Positions 1-8,221 of a stretch of DNA of 25,150 bases are shown here, in pieces (the stretch's first letter is position 1; every line of letters starts with the position of its first letter). This stretch comes from a virus, in IMG/VR virus record IMGVR_UViG_3300044624_001480, positions 1-25,150 of that record. One strand, written 5' to 3'. The notes under the pieces were generated by a model. The model did not search any database. It was not told the origin of the DNA and saw only the letters and a list, made by a program, of their open reading frames with translations. The translations under genes were made by a program, and so were the position numbers.

Positions 1-8
1 ATAAGGGA

Positions 9-470
9 ATGCAGATACCCCTTCTTTCTACTGTTATTTTTAATAATTATGCTTCAGACATTTATGGGAAGCAGAACAACAAGTGGATATTATCAAATTC
101 GCAAACTGGAGAGGAAATACTAAACGTAAAAAGTACCCCTTATTTTATATTCACATTCTCTGAGGCAGGAAACTACACTATCTATAATCAGGTAGAAGAT
201 TCTTTCGGAAACGTTTATGCAATTACTAAACCCGGATTTATAGAGGTAGTTAATCATAAGATTAAAAAACCTGAAGATAAGAATCCGGACTATGTTGATT
301 CGTTTGATTATGGTCAGCCTGAGCCTTTTGCTGGAAGAGATAGCCAGGCATTAAAATTATCTAAGGATCTAGCAGAAGAGCAAAGAAAAATAATGGAGGG
401 TAATAACCCTCCAATAGGAACTGGATTGGTGATACCAAATAATCCTGATGCTACTTTTAGAGAAGACTAA
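9..470 (+). CDS. PKD/Ig-like small virion protein, possibly the end of a larger one
   Basis: Encodes 153 aa. Residues about 5-82 read as a PKD/Ig-like beta-sandwich: a TVIFNN strand, then NNKWILSN, then FTFSEAGNYTIYNQVED, which matches the family pattern of an aromatic strand followed by 'F...G.YTI...V.D..GN'. The remaining residues (about 83-153) are polar and probably a disordered tail rich in K, D, P and N. The start is uncertain. The frame stays open to the window edge, so this could be the C-terminal end of a longer multi-domain protein. However, TAA at 2-4 followed closely by this ATG closely resembles the TAAGGAATG gene junction at 13706-13714, which favours a separate gene starting here. 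PKD-like domains in phages usually sit on virion proteins, and the downstream structural cassette agrees, but the exact role is unknown. It ends 2 nt from the convergent phoH gene. Confidence 0.62.
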   Translation: MQIPLLSTVIFNNYASDIYGKQNNKWILSNSQTGEEILNVKSTPYFIFTFSEAGNYTIYNQVEDSFGNVYAITKPGFIEVVNHKIKKPEDKNPDYVDSFDYGQPEPFAGRDSQALKLSKDLAEEQRKIMEGNNPPIGTGLVIPNNPDATFRED

Positions 471-472
471 AT

Positions 473-1228
473 TTAAGATCCCGGATTTTTCTCCTCCCAA
501 TCATCAAACGTTTCCTCAATAATTTTAACTATCGGATCTCTTACTATATCAGAAACATCGAATTTCATTGTACCGATATCTGGCTTATTCTCAAATAATC
601 TAACTACTAGATCGAGTGATGAAAGTTTAGAGTTTTTCATATCGATCTGTTTAGTGTCTCCTGTGATGATCATTTTAGTATCCGTACCGATTCTTGTCAT
701 GGTGGATCTCATATTCTTCCTGGTAATGTTTTGAGCCTCATCCACTATAATAATAGCATTATCGATCGATCTTCCTCTAATGTATGCTAGTGGAAGTACC
801 TCTATAAACCCTTGATCTAGCATTATTTGCGTTGTACCTTCGCCTATTAATTTATAGAAGTTATCTAGGAATGATATAGTAAAAGGAAACATTTTTTCTT
901 TTAGATCTCCCTTTAAGAATCCAACCTCTTCTCCCTCTAAAACTGTTACACTTTTTACAAGTATTATTTTTTTAAATCTGGGATCACTTTTTAGAAGTTT
1001 TAAAGCCTGAGCGCACGCTACATACGTTTTACCAGTTCCTGCTGGTCCAGCAGCTATGGTTATCTTGTTATTGTTAATTAAGCTGATTAAATTTTTCTGG
1101 TTCTCGTTTTTATACTTATACTCAACCTTAATTTTCTGAACATCAAATCTAGATGAACTTTGTGGTTGATATCCAGGAGGAAATGTCTCATAGAATTCGT
1201 CGTCTGTTATTCTTCTCTTTCTAGCCAT
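473..1228 (-). CDS. phoH: PhoH-family ATPase
   Basis: Encodes 251 aa, a typical length for phage PhoH. The P-loop is GPAGTGKT at residues 61-68. Walker B is IIIVDEAQN at 159-167, with Asp163 and Glu164. The family segment ITGDTKQID follows at 188-196, and the C-terminal SDIVRDPIVKIIEE is also characteristic. The first 35 residues are basic and polar and carry no recognised domain. PhoH proteins are cytoplasmic nucleotide-binding proteins related to the helicase/RNA-associated P-loop ATPases. They are very common in T4-like phages, where their role is unresolved; links to phosphate stress or RNA metabolism are proposed. It is the only minus-strand gene in the window. The ATG at 1228 is preceded, on its own strand, by an A-rich leader (AAAAAATAAAAACCGAATG) with no Shine-Dalgarno sequence. 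It is therefore transcribed separately, from the divergent intergenic region. Family assignment is secure; function is not. Confidence 0.95.
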   Translation of the reverse strand: MARKRRITDDEFYETFPPGYQPQSSSRFDVQKIKVEYKYKNENQKNLISLINNNKITIAAGPAGTGKTYVACAQALKLLKSDPRFKKIILVKSVTVLEGEEVGFLKGDLKEKMFPFTISFLDNFYKLIGEGTTQIMLDQGFIEVLPLAYIRGRSIDNAIIIVDEAQNITRKNMRSTMTRIGTDTKMIITGDTKQIDMKNSKLSSLDLVVRLFENKPDIGTMKFDVSDIVRDPIVKIIEETFDDWEEKNPGS

Positions 1229-1451
1229 TCGGTTTTTATTTTTTATTTTTTAGTTAACATCAACCCATAATAATTTGGACTGAAAAAATCGTAAATATTT
1301 TAGTGATTTCGGGAAATAAAACATCTTTTTTGCAGTTAAAGATATGTCTTTAAGATATTTATTAAGGAGTTTAGATATTTGTCCCGTCATATTTAAGTGT
1401 TGTCTGTGACAAGGATATATATTTCGCTTTTAAAACAAACAACTAACAAAA
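1229..1451. promoter_or_regulatory. Divergent intergenic region between phoH and the tail cassette
   Basis: This 223-bp gap carries no ORF and must supply the 5' ends of both phoH (minus) and the virion operon (plus). The phoH-proximal side is almost pure A/T. Visible elements are a short inverted repeat (ATCTTT 1323-1328, AAAGAT 1338-1343) and three AGATAT copies starting at 1340, 1353 and 1373. Just upstream of the plus-strand gene, TATATTTC at 1418-1425 resembles the Bacteroidota -7 element TAnnTTTG. A TTG lies at 1400-1402, but the 15-nt spacer is shorter than the usual 17-23. No exact T4 late box (TATAAATA) is present. A promoter must lie here on layout grounds, but its exact position is a guess. 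Confidence 0.45.
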
Positions 1452-2357
1452 ATGGCAACTGTAAACATTAATGAAATTTTAGGCTCGGATTCGATTTCCG
1501 GATCGAGAGTAACCATTAACTCCAATTTCTTGACTCTTCAAAACTGGATAAATGGATATGTTAACGTATTTGGGATCGATACTGTTAATGGAATTTTAGA
1601 TCTCACTGGTGCTTCCACCGGTAGGGTTTCAGCTAAGATTGGTAAATTCGATTCTGTGTCTTTACCTTCAACCGGGGTTTCTACCGCATCGATTAATAAT
1701 CTAGGACAGGCATCATTTGCAAGCGTTCAGACAACAACATTAACCGCATCCGGAGCTGTTACCGCTTCTTCGTCTATTACATTTGGTACTTCATCGGTTT
1801 TTGTTGCCGGCGGAACCTCAAGCTTTAATGGACCTTTAAATGCAAATGCAGCTTTGTATTTAGGAACACAAGGACACGTAGTTAGTCAAAATACAACTTA
1901 TGCAAGTGGTGCAACCGCAGGAACAGCATTCCCGATTAACACTGCCGGTGGAGGTGGACGATACACATCAGTAAACTCTCCTTATGCTATAACTGGTCTA
2001 GAGGATGTTATTTATGCTGAGTGTGGTCCAACCGGATTCTATATGAAAGTTGTGGATGGTACATCTCCAGTAGGTGGTACTCTCCCTAACTTACCACAGG
2101 GGACTAGAGTTACTATAGTAAACACTTCTGCAGCTACTGGATATATTCGTACAGGGGTAACAGGATCTAGTAGCTATTACACTGGATTTAATACCGCTTC
2201 TACTTATGGGGGATTTTCTACTACTGGTATAGTTATACCGCAGAGTAAAGCTTATAGATCTTCTATTACTTTACAATGGGAACCTAGAGTTGCTCAAGGA
2301 CAGGCTACTCAAAATGGATCTTGGGTGGTTATCGGATCAGCTAATATGACGGTGTAA
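1452..2357 (+). CDS. Repetitive fibre-like virion protein with shared N-terminal anchor motif
   Basis: Encodes 301 aa, not assigned to a named family. Residues 11-33 contain GSDSISGSRVTINSNF followed by LTLQNWI. This resembles the GDS...KVNxNFxEI motif at the N-termini of the three collagen-like proteins at 13712, 15311 and 16981. Residues about 58-138 are short Ser/Thr/Ala/Gly-rich strands repeating at irregular intervals (IGKFDSVSLPSTG, ASINNLGQASF, VQTTTLTASGAVTASSSITFG), as in beta-helical or trimeric fibre shafts. The C-terminal 120 residues look globular and end in ITLQWEP...GSWVVIGSANMTV, a beta-rich cap. A GATAG peptide sits at residues 153-157. It is the first gene of the plus-strand cassette and lies directly after the intergenic region. 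A head, neck or tail fibre is the best inference; no cleavage or chaperone domain is visible. Confidence 0.7.
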   Translation: MATVNINEILGSDSISGSRVTINSNFLTLQNWINGYVNVFGIDTVNGILDLTGASTGRVSAKIGKFDSVSLPSTGVSTASINNLGQASFASVQTTTLTASGAVTASSSITFGTSSVFVAGGTSSFNGPLNANAALYLGTQGHVVSQNTTYASGATAGTAFPINTAGGGGRYTSVNSPYAITGLEDVIYAECGPTGFYMKVVDGTSPVGGTLPNLPQGTRVTIVNTSAATGYIRTGVTGSSSYYTGFNTASTYGGFSTTGIVIPQSKAYRSSITLQWEPRVAQGQATQNGSWVVIGSANMTV

Positions 2358-2378
2358 TTATAAAATTATAAAAAATAA

Positions 2379-4577
2379 ATGGCAAAGACACCTTTTATAA
2401 GGCCTTTACAGATACAAGGAGGAACATTTTATACATTCTCTTCATCAGCGGAGGATCTATCATTTACGTTTAATAATTCGGTAAATAAATTTAGATTTTC
2501 TAAGTTTGCTCTACTGAATATTCCAGATATAGATAACAGCGCTAGCTCTTATGATAATATCATCAGATTAAATGGACCGGACAGCGCATTCTTAGATTGG
2601 GCTAACAACACACAGCAGATCATAACAGGAAATGCAAACGTTGATTTTTCCCAAAGTTTTCAGAGCTACTGTTTAAACCTAGAGAGCACAGTTATTAGTA
2701 CTGATGATTACAACTCAGATTTAAAGCAGAATGTTTCCGAGAGAGTATTTTTTAAATGGCTTAGAGAAATTGGAGCCATTAGATTTAGAGCTGCTAATAG
2801 CAGTGAAGTAGTTCCCACGTTAGACCAGAACACAGTAACCACAGTAAATGGATTACCAGTTACTGAAAAAAGATATGTAGAAGGAGACGCAACAGCAGGA
2901 ACTACCGGAGCATATGGTATGACTGGTGCTTCTTATAACAGAGTCATTCAGTATGTGGGTAACCTTGATATAGTTAATTCCGTAAAGAATTCAACAAATA
3001 CATATTCGGAGGTCTATGTTTATATTCCTACTAAGGACGGTAATACACCTTATGTTTTATTCAAGAACATAGTTGACCAGAACTATTATCCAGATTATCA
3101 ATGGTCGAATGACCCTAGTAATCCTTTGAATGATGAATATCTTTTTGGTAGAAATTATGATGAGGTTAATCCTAGCGGGTTAACAACATTAGCTATATTT
3201 GATGATGATGTTTTAGGATCTCCGGTTTCTACTTATTTTGATACTGGTGTTAGCGGTGCAACAGCTTCGGGTAATTGGTACTCGCCAAGAGACACGGCCA
3301 ATACATATTTTACAGATCCTTCATTCGTAGATCCATCTAACTACGTTCTTACAAAGAGTGATAACTCACAGAGTCTTACGTATGTTAGAAGTAAACTTGA
3401 CTCAGTAGGTATAGATTTCGATCCGAACTCATACCAAGAGATATTGTCTGATCCTAATATCTCTACTCTGGAGGAATTTAATTCAACTTCAGCTGCTGCA
3501 GATTTTGAATTTAATGCGGTTCTGATATACTACGATGTCTACGATCCGGCTAATCCTAATGACGTTGCTACCAATCTTTATGGTGTACTATTTTTAGATG
3601 ATGTTAATACATCGAGTGGTGATATTTTTATACCACGCTTACAAAAGAATAGACCTAATCCGGTAACCAAATTAAATGGGAATTCATATGGATTTAAGAT
3701 AAATCTTAAATTCGATACAGATGTAGATCAAACCGGGGTAGAACAGGCTATCAACGATTATTCTCCATTCTCATTGTCCATGTTTATGGACTCGATGAAT
3801 GTTCTACAGGATGCGAGCTCGACATTAAATAATACTGTAGTTCAGTTTATAGATGTAAGTGAGAGAGTTTCTAATTTAGAGACTCTAGTTCTTTCGACTG
3901 AGACATCTTTAGACTTAAGCGCAAGGATACTTTCTTTAGAGCAAACAATAGCTGCTAATCAGGCTCTTTTCAATAACACGCAGGCTGTTATGGGTCTGAT
4001 TAATCAAAATTATGACCTTGTAAGAGCTTTAATAAATAACCAAACTAGCATAGAGGTATCATACAATTTAGATCTTCTAAAGCAAGGTACTGGTATACTT
4101 CTAGATAGAAGCGTTCCTAATGAGGTTACGGTTAAAAATGCTAGTCAGGATTTTAATATAGGAGCAAATTCAGGAAGGGGTACTTTGACACAAACCGGAA
4201 ACAATGAAATTTCTCTCTTAGAATTTTCCAATTATTTTAAGCATGTGAATAACGGGAATCCTATTACTCTTACCCAGGACATGACTATACGGATCAAGGA
4301 TACCAATAAATGGAAAACTGGACAGAGATTTAGACTCTCGTTCGGAGATCCAATATATCCTGGCAATTTTCTAATAAAGATATTGACAGATTATCAGGGG
4401 CTTTATCCTGTATCTAGTCCTAGCGGAATAGCTTATTCCACTAATATCATCACTTTAGATGATACAATTTTATCGGGTGAATCCTATATACCGGTATTGG
4501 ATATAGTTTGTATTGACGACCAGAATTTGAAATTTCAGGTTGATATAATAGGAAAAAGCTTGACAAATAACAATTAA
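2379..4577 (+). CDS. Large virion structural protein (732 aa), function unknown
   Basis: I do not recognise the family. The N-terminal 460 residues are beta-rich with many Asn, Ser, Thr, Tyr and Asp, with one charged helical stretch, ERVFFKWLREIGAIRFR, at about 121-137. Residues about 466-556 change character to a long helical/coiled-coil region (SERVSNLETLVLS, SARILSLEQTIAANQ, MGLINQNYDLVRALINNQ), which suggests oligomerisation. The C-terminal 170 residues return to beta structure. Short loop-like peptides DATAGTTGAYG (170-180) and SGATASG (292-298) interrupt it. There is no signal peptide and no membrane segment. It starts 21 nt after the previous gene, behind the A-rich leader AAAAAATAA, and is followed after 17 nt by another giant structural protein. 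A baseplate or tail-fibre-network component is plausible from context only. Confidence 0.68.
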   Translation: MAKTPFIRPLQIQGGTFYTFSSSAEDLSFTFNNSVNKFRFSKFALLNIPDIDNSASSYDNIIRLNGPDSAFLDWANNTQQIITGNANVDFSQSFQSYCLNLESTVISTDDYNSDLKQNVSERVFFKWLREIGAIRFRAANSSEVVPTLDQNTVTTVNGLPVTEKRYVEGDATAGTTGAYGMTGASYNRVIQYVGNLDIVNSVKNSTNTYSEVYVYIPTKDGNTPYVLFKNIVDQNYYPDYQWSNDPSNPLNDEYLFGRNYDEVNPSGLTTLAIFDDDVLGSPVSTYFDTGVSGATASGNWYSPRDTANTYFTDPSFVDPSNYVLTKSDNSQSLTYVRSKLDSVGIDFDPNSYQEILSDPNISTLEEFNSTSAAADFEFNAVLIYYDVYDPANPNDVATNLYGVLFLDDVNTSSGDIFIPRLQKNRPNPVTKLNGNSYGFKINLKFDTDVDQTGVEQAINDYSPFSLSMFMDSMNVLQDASSTLNNTVVQFIDVSERVSNLETLVLSTETSLDLSARILSLEQTIAANQALFNNTQAVMGLINQNYDLVRALINNQTSIEVSYNLDLLKQGTGILLDRSVPNEVTVKNASQDFNIGANSGRGTLTQTGNNEISLLEFSNYFKHVNNGNPITLTQDMTIRIKDTNKWKTGQRFRLSFGDPIYPGNFLIKILTDYQGLYPVSSPSGIAYSTNIITLDDTILSGESYIPVLDIVCIDDQNLKFQVDIIGKSLTNNN

Positions 4578-4594
4578 AAACAAAGTTACCTAAA

Positions 4595-7500
4595 ATGGCA
4601 GGAACACAAAATAGTATTAGCTCTTTATTAGCTCAATTCCTAAGACTCCAGAAGAACTCTCTTGAAATAATGAACGGTCTTACTGAGGCTACTGTTTCCA
4701 CAAACGAGACTGTTAGCATAGAGGTTCTTGACGAACAGGGACTTCCTAAAAATGCTAATGTTCCATCTTACGGATATCTAAAAAGCCAAATTGATCGATT
4801 GGATAATAATGTTAAAGCATTAGCCGGGATAGGAGAAACATCAGCAACAGTTAGAAACCCCGACGGGACATATTCACAGGTTTTCAAATCCGCTACTTTA
4901 AAAGAACCGCCAAGAATAACTAATCTGACAGTACCTAGTACTTTCAGCGTTAAAGATAATTGGTTTTTCGAGAGCTTTCTTAATCCACTTCTTTATATTA
5001 ACGTTAATGTAACTGGACAGGTTCAGGATCTTGCTGATAGAATAGTAGTAAAAAGAATTATAGCAAACACAGAAACAGATGAACAGAAGCAATATTTCGA
5101 TCTTCAGCTTAAGGGAAGGAATGATCTATCTTACGATCAATTCATTTCATTATTGGGAGATAATGGCATTGGTTATTTCGTTGATGAGGATATAATTCCT
5201 CTCCCTCTAAGAACTATCAGATACATCGGTGGTTTTTCGGTACTGGGTTACTATGATGACACTCTGACAACAACCGATCAGTTTGGAAACCAGGTCCAAC
5301 AATTAAGAAGAAACTATAAATTGGATAAGTTAACTTATACTGATACCGTTTCTGGAGTACCTGACGGAAAAACATTGGATATTAGGGACGTAATAACAAC
5401 GGAGGACGGGAGTAGATACCAGGTAACCTCGGTTGATTCTAATCAGTCTTCTATCCAAGTTAAAAGAGTATCCGGTTATCAGCCAATACAGATTGGAGCT
5501 AACGTTTTAACCATATCTTCTCCTGATTTTGGGGCTAGAAACGTCCAGGTAAATGTTGGATTTAACGAGAGACAAGGGGTTTTCTTTAAAGGAATAGATG
5601 ATAACTTCAATATTGTAAGTGCTATATGGTCGACCGGTATAATTTTCTGGAGCAACGAACTTAGAACAAAAAATTCCAACGGTGAGGTATTAACCCTGGA
5701 GAACTACTACCTTAATGAGGTTTCTGACTTTGGTAAGATATTTCTAGGTGCTGCTAAGGAAAAACCAATTCCTGCAATCCAGGGATTAACTCCGGATGCT
5801 CCTTTAGTCACAGCTAATAGTTTTAAAGTAGTTCAAATAAACAAACAGCTAACCCAATCTGTTTCAGCTCAAACTGTAGAAAGCAAGCTTAATGCTAAAA
5901 GCTCTTTAAAAAGTGAGATTTCAGCATTAGATGCTGCTATAAATGATGCACAGGCACAACTAAATATTGGACTTAGCCAAACAACAACTACTTCTAATAC
6001 TTCGGGATCAACTACAAATAAATCAATTGCAGCTAGTGTTACTACATCTCCTCCTGGAGTAAATAGTGATTCAGTAAAGGCAAATCTTAACAACCTAGTA
6101 AATGAGAGAACAAAGAAGGTTCAGCTCTACTCTTCTCTGGTTGAGGAGGTCAGTACTTTAACTAAGGACGTTCCGCAAGTAGTAACTGCACCTAAGTATA
6201 GAGTTAGAGGATTCTGGCCAATGCCTGCTGCAAAAGAGGATCCAAATACAGGTAGTCAGAGTGTAATCCAATTTTCCGTTAGATATAGATATCTAAGCGA
6301 TAGTGGATCAGCACAGCCATCCGATCAGATAGAATTTGTTGATAACGACGGACAGAAAAAAAGCGCATCTTTTTCTAACTGGACCGAATATAAGACGGAC
6401 ATCAGAAAAAAGGTCTATAATACAAATAAGGGTATTTACGTTTGGGCAGACGAGATCACCTCAGATTCTGACGTTCAGAACATAAACCAGTTGGATATTC
6501 CAATTACCAAAGGTGAAAGATTAGAGATACAGATAGCATCGATATCCGAAGCTGGATGGCCATCTAATTCTCTAGCTTCAGGATATTCGGAGTCAGTAAT
6601 TATATCATTCCCAGACGACCTTAGTGTGAATGGTATTTCTGATACTGTTGTCAAAAACAACCAGGATGTTGCTGTGGTTGAAGTACAGAAATCTTTGGAT
6701 GCTCAGGGTCTTCCGATTCACCTTTCACAACAGTTTACAGAAAATGGTAAAACATATGTTCATGATTCAACTAGTATAGCCAGTGGATTTTATAATTCAA
6801 GCGGACTGGTAGTTAGTTTATTTGATAAAATGCAGGAGATGCAAAATCAGATACTTCTACTAACAGCTCAGCTTAACAATGCTAAAGGGGTACTGGAAGT
6901 TTATGTTGTTGATTCCACTAATAATAAGATTAAGGTATCTAAAGGATCTTTAGTTAAGATTAATGCTGGTTATTATAGCGATATATTTACTAACCCATTA
7001 ACTACAGATGCTGGTAAAATATCATCGTTTACATACAATGTTCAACTCTATAACGCACAAGCTTCATTAGTAGAACTAGCTTCTTTAATTCCAGGAGGAC
7101 TTGCTGTTAAGGCTCCTTCTACTGTTTCTCCTAACACATATCCTGTAGGGTATGATGATAATTTAAGATATGGAGATTGTCCTATATCTATAACATCGCT
7201 TACCCTTAGTGACAGCTCTATAGAAGATAATACTTATTTTAGACAAGCACCACCTTTTGCTTCATCTAGTGCATATTCTCAATACGTCTATCCGAGATTT
7301 AAAAGTGTTGGTTATGATCAGGATCTTTATAACGGAGGAACAACCAACTCTTCCAGCTTTACAGCCATTTATGACACTAACTACGCATACGATGGATCAA
7401 TATCTGGAACTATAAATTTTGGTATTAGCGGAACATATCCGCAAAACGGTACGATCATGATACCATATGATCCAACTGCTACGCCTGGAATAGTTTCGGG

Positions 7501-8203
7501 TGCTACTGCTTCTAATATATGGATAGGAACATTTAGCGGAACTACAGGTGGAACTCCAAATGGTGGTGGACCTATCTCTGAATTTTGTATAGATATAAAC
7601 CATCCTTATCTTGTATCTATAGGAGAAAGTTATTCTTTTGTTAATTACGGAGATCTAGCTAAGCCCTACGCTGCTAATACTAAGGTGTATCCACCCTTTA
7701 GACACACACAAACATTCTGGGGTGATACCACATTAGATTACTACTGGGCTCAGCAATCATACAGAGTACCTTCAGCATTTGCTACAGGAGCTACTGCTTC
7801 AAGAGATGATAGAATGTATGCAGATAAGCTAGGATTTACCTCAAATGACGAATATTTGATAGGTAAATTCTCCTGCGGGGCATATTTGTATTTAGGTCCA
7901 ACCACATCTTCTTCTGTTCAAGTAGATGGCAGTACATCCTTATCTACGAGAGCTCTTGCAGACGGTGAAACTAATGCCATAAATATACCTCTAATTTTCC
8001 AATTTAGAGCGGTTGATAAAGCGGGTTTCATTGGAGGATGGAGAAAATCGGGTACACTATCCAATATTACTTATACTAAAAAACTAGGTATTGATATACA
8101 GGTTAAAAACGAGGACATATTCTCATTTGATGTTCAAATAAGCGGATCATATAAGAATGATACCCTCGTTGCTCCTAATTTCGATAGTGGAACTACTAGT
8201 TAA
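4595..8203 (+). CDS. Giant multidomain virion protein with coiled coils and an FN3-like domain
   Basis: Encodes 1202 aa, family not recognised. Seen in order: an N-terminal helical segment (5-30) and YLKSQIDRLDNNVKAL (61-76). Next comes a conserved-looking globular part with FFESFLNPLLYINVNV (124-139) and EDIIPLPLRTIRYIGGFSVLGYYDD (198-222). Two helices at about 428-458 and 491-524 are separated by a Ser/Thr linker, as in a helical hairpin. A beta-sandwich resembling fibronectin type III follows at about 533-672, with YRVRGFW near its start and IQIASISEAGWPS...GYSESVIISFP at its end. Another coiled coil spans about 740-765 (LFDKMQEMQNQILLLTAQLN), and a beta-rich C-terminal third completes it. 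GATAS occurs at residues 969-973 and 1065-1069. The size and modular build fit a T4-style baseplate wedge protein (gp7/gp10 class), but I see no direct homology to either, so the role is inference from context. Confidence 0.66.
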   Translation: MAGTQNSISSLLAQFLRLQKNSLEIMNGLTEATVSTNETVSIEVLDEQGLPKNANVPSYGYLKSQIDRLDNNVKALAGIGETSATVRNPDGTYSQVFKSATLKEPPRITNLTVPSTFSVKDNWFFESFLNPLLYINVNVTGQVQDLADRIVVKRIIANTETDEQKQYFDLQLKGRNDLSYDQFISLLGDNGIGYFVDEDIIPLPLRTIRYIGGFSVLGYYDDTLTTTDQFGNQVQQLRRNYKLDKLTYTDTVSGVPDGKTLDIRDVITTEDGSRYQVTSVDSNQSSIQVKRVSGYQPIQIGANVLTISSPDFGARNVQVNVGFNERQGVFFKGIDDNFNIVSAIWSTGIIFWSNELRTKNSNGEVLTLENYYLNEVSDFGKIFLGAAKEKPIPAIQGLTPDAPLVTANSFKVVQINKQLTQSVSAQTVESKLNAKSSLKSEISALDAAINDAQAQLNIGLSQTTTTSNTSGSTTNKSIAASVTTSPPGVNSDSVKANLNNLVNERTKKVQLYSSLVEEVSTLTKDVPQVVTAPKYRVRGFWPMPAAKEDPNTGSQSVIQFSVRYRYLSDSGSAQPSDQIEFVDNDGQKKSASFSNWTEYKTDIRKKVYNTNKGIYVWADEITSDSDVQNINQLDIPITKGERLEIQIASISEAGWPSNSLASGYSESVIISFPDDLSVNGISDTVVKNNQDVAVVEVQKSLDAQGLPIHLSQQFTENGKTYVHDSTSIASGFYNSSGLVVSLFDKMQEMQNQILLLTAQLNNAKGVLEVYVVDSTNNKIKVSKGSLVKINAGYYSDIFTNPLTTDAGKISSFTYNVQLYNAQASLVELASLIPGGLAVKAPSTVSPNTYPVGYDDNLRYGDCPISITSLTLSDSSIEDNTYFRQAPPFASSSAYSQYVYPRFKSVGYDQDLYNGGTTNSSSFTAIYDTNYAYDGSISGTINFGISGTYPQNGTIMIPYDPTATPGIVSGATASNIWIGTFSGTTGGTPNGGGPISEFCIDINHPYLVSIGESYSFVNYGDLAKPYAANTKVYPPFRHTQTFWGDTTLDYYWAQQSYRVPSAFATGATASRDDRMYADKLGFTSNDEYLIGKFSCGAYLYLGPTTSSSVQVDGSTSLSTRALADGETNAINIPLIFQFRAVDKAGFIGGWRKSGTLSNITYTKKLGIDIQVKNEDIFSFDVQISGSYKNDTLVAPNFDSGTTS

Positions 8204-8221
8204 TAAACTAAAAAATGATTT

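Noticed and set aside
4898-5092. Minus-strand ORF of 64 aa inside the 1202-aa gene
   Set aside because: Lies wholly inside a long plus-strand gene, no A-rich start region on its own strand, composition is that of an antisense frame.
5479-6093. Minus-strand ORFs (5479-5679 and 5869-6093) inside the 1202-aa gene
   Set aside because: Both are antisense frames of a continuous, domain-rich protein; neither shows a recognisable motif.
7397-7603. Minus-strand ORF of 68 aa with repeated Ser, Arg and Tyr
   Set aside because: Composition mirrors the antisense of Gly/Thr-rich codons in the virion gene; no start signal.
8215-8217. Alternative ATG for the 1828-aa gene
   Set aside because: It is out of frame with the long ORF and reaches a stop after six codons; ATG at 8222 opens the full protein.
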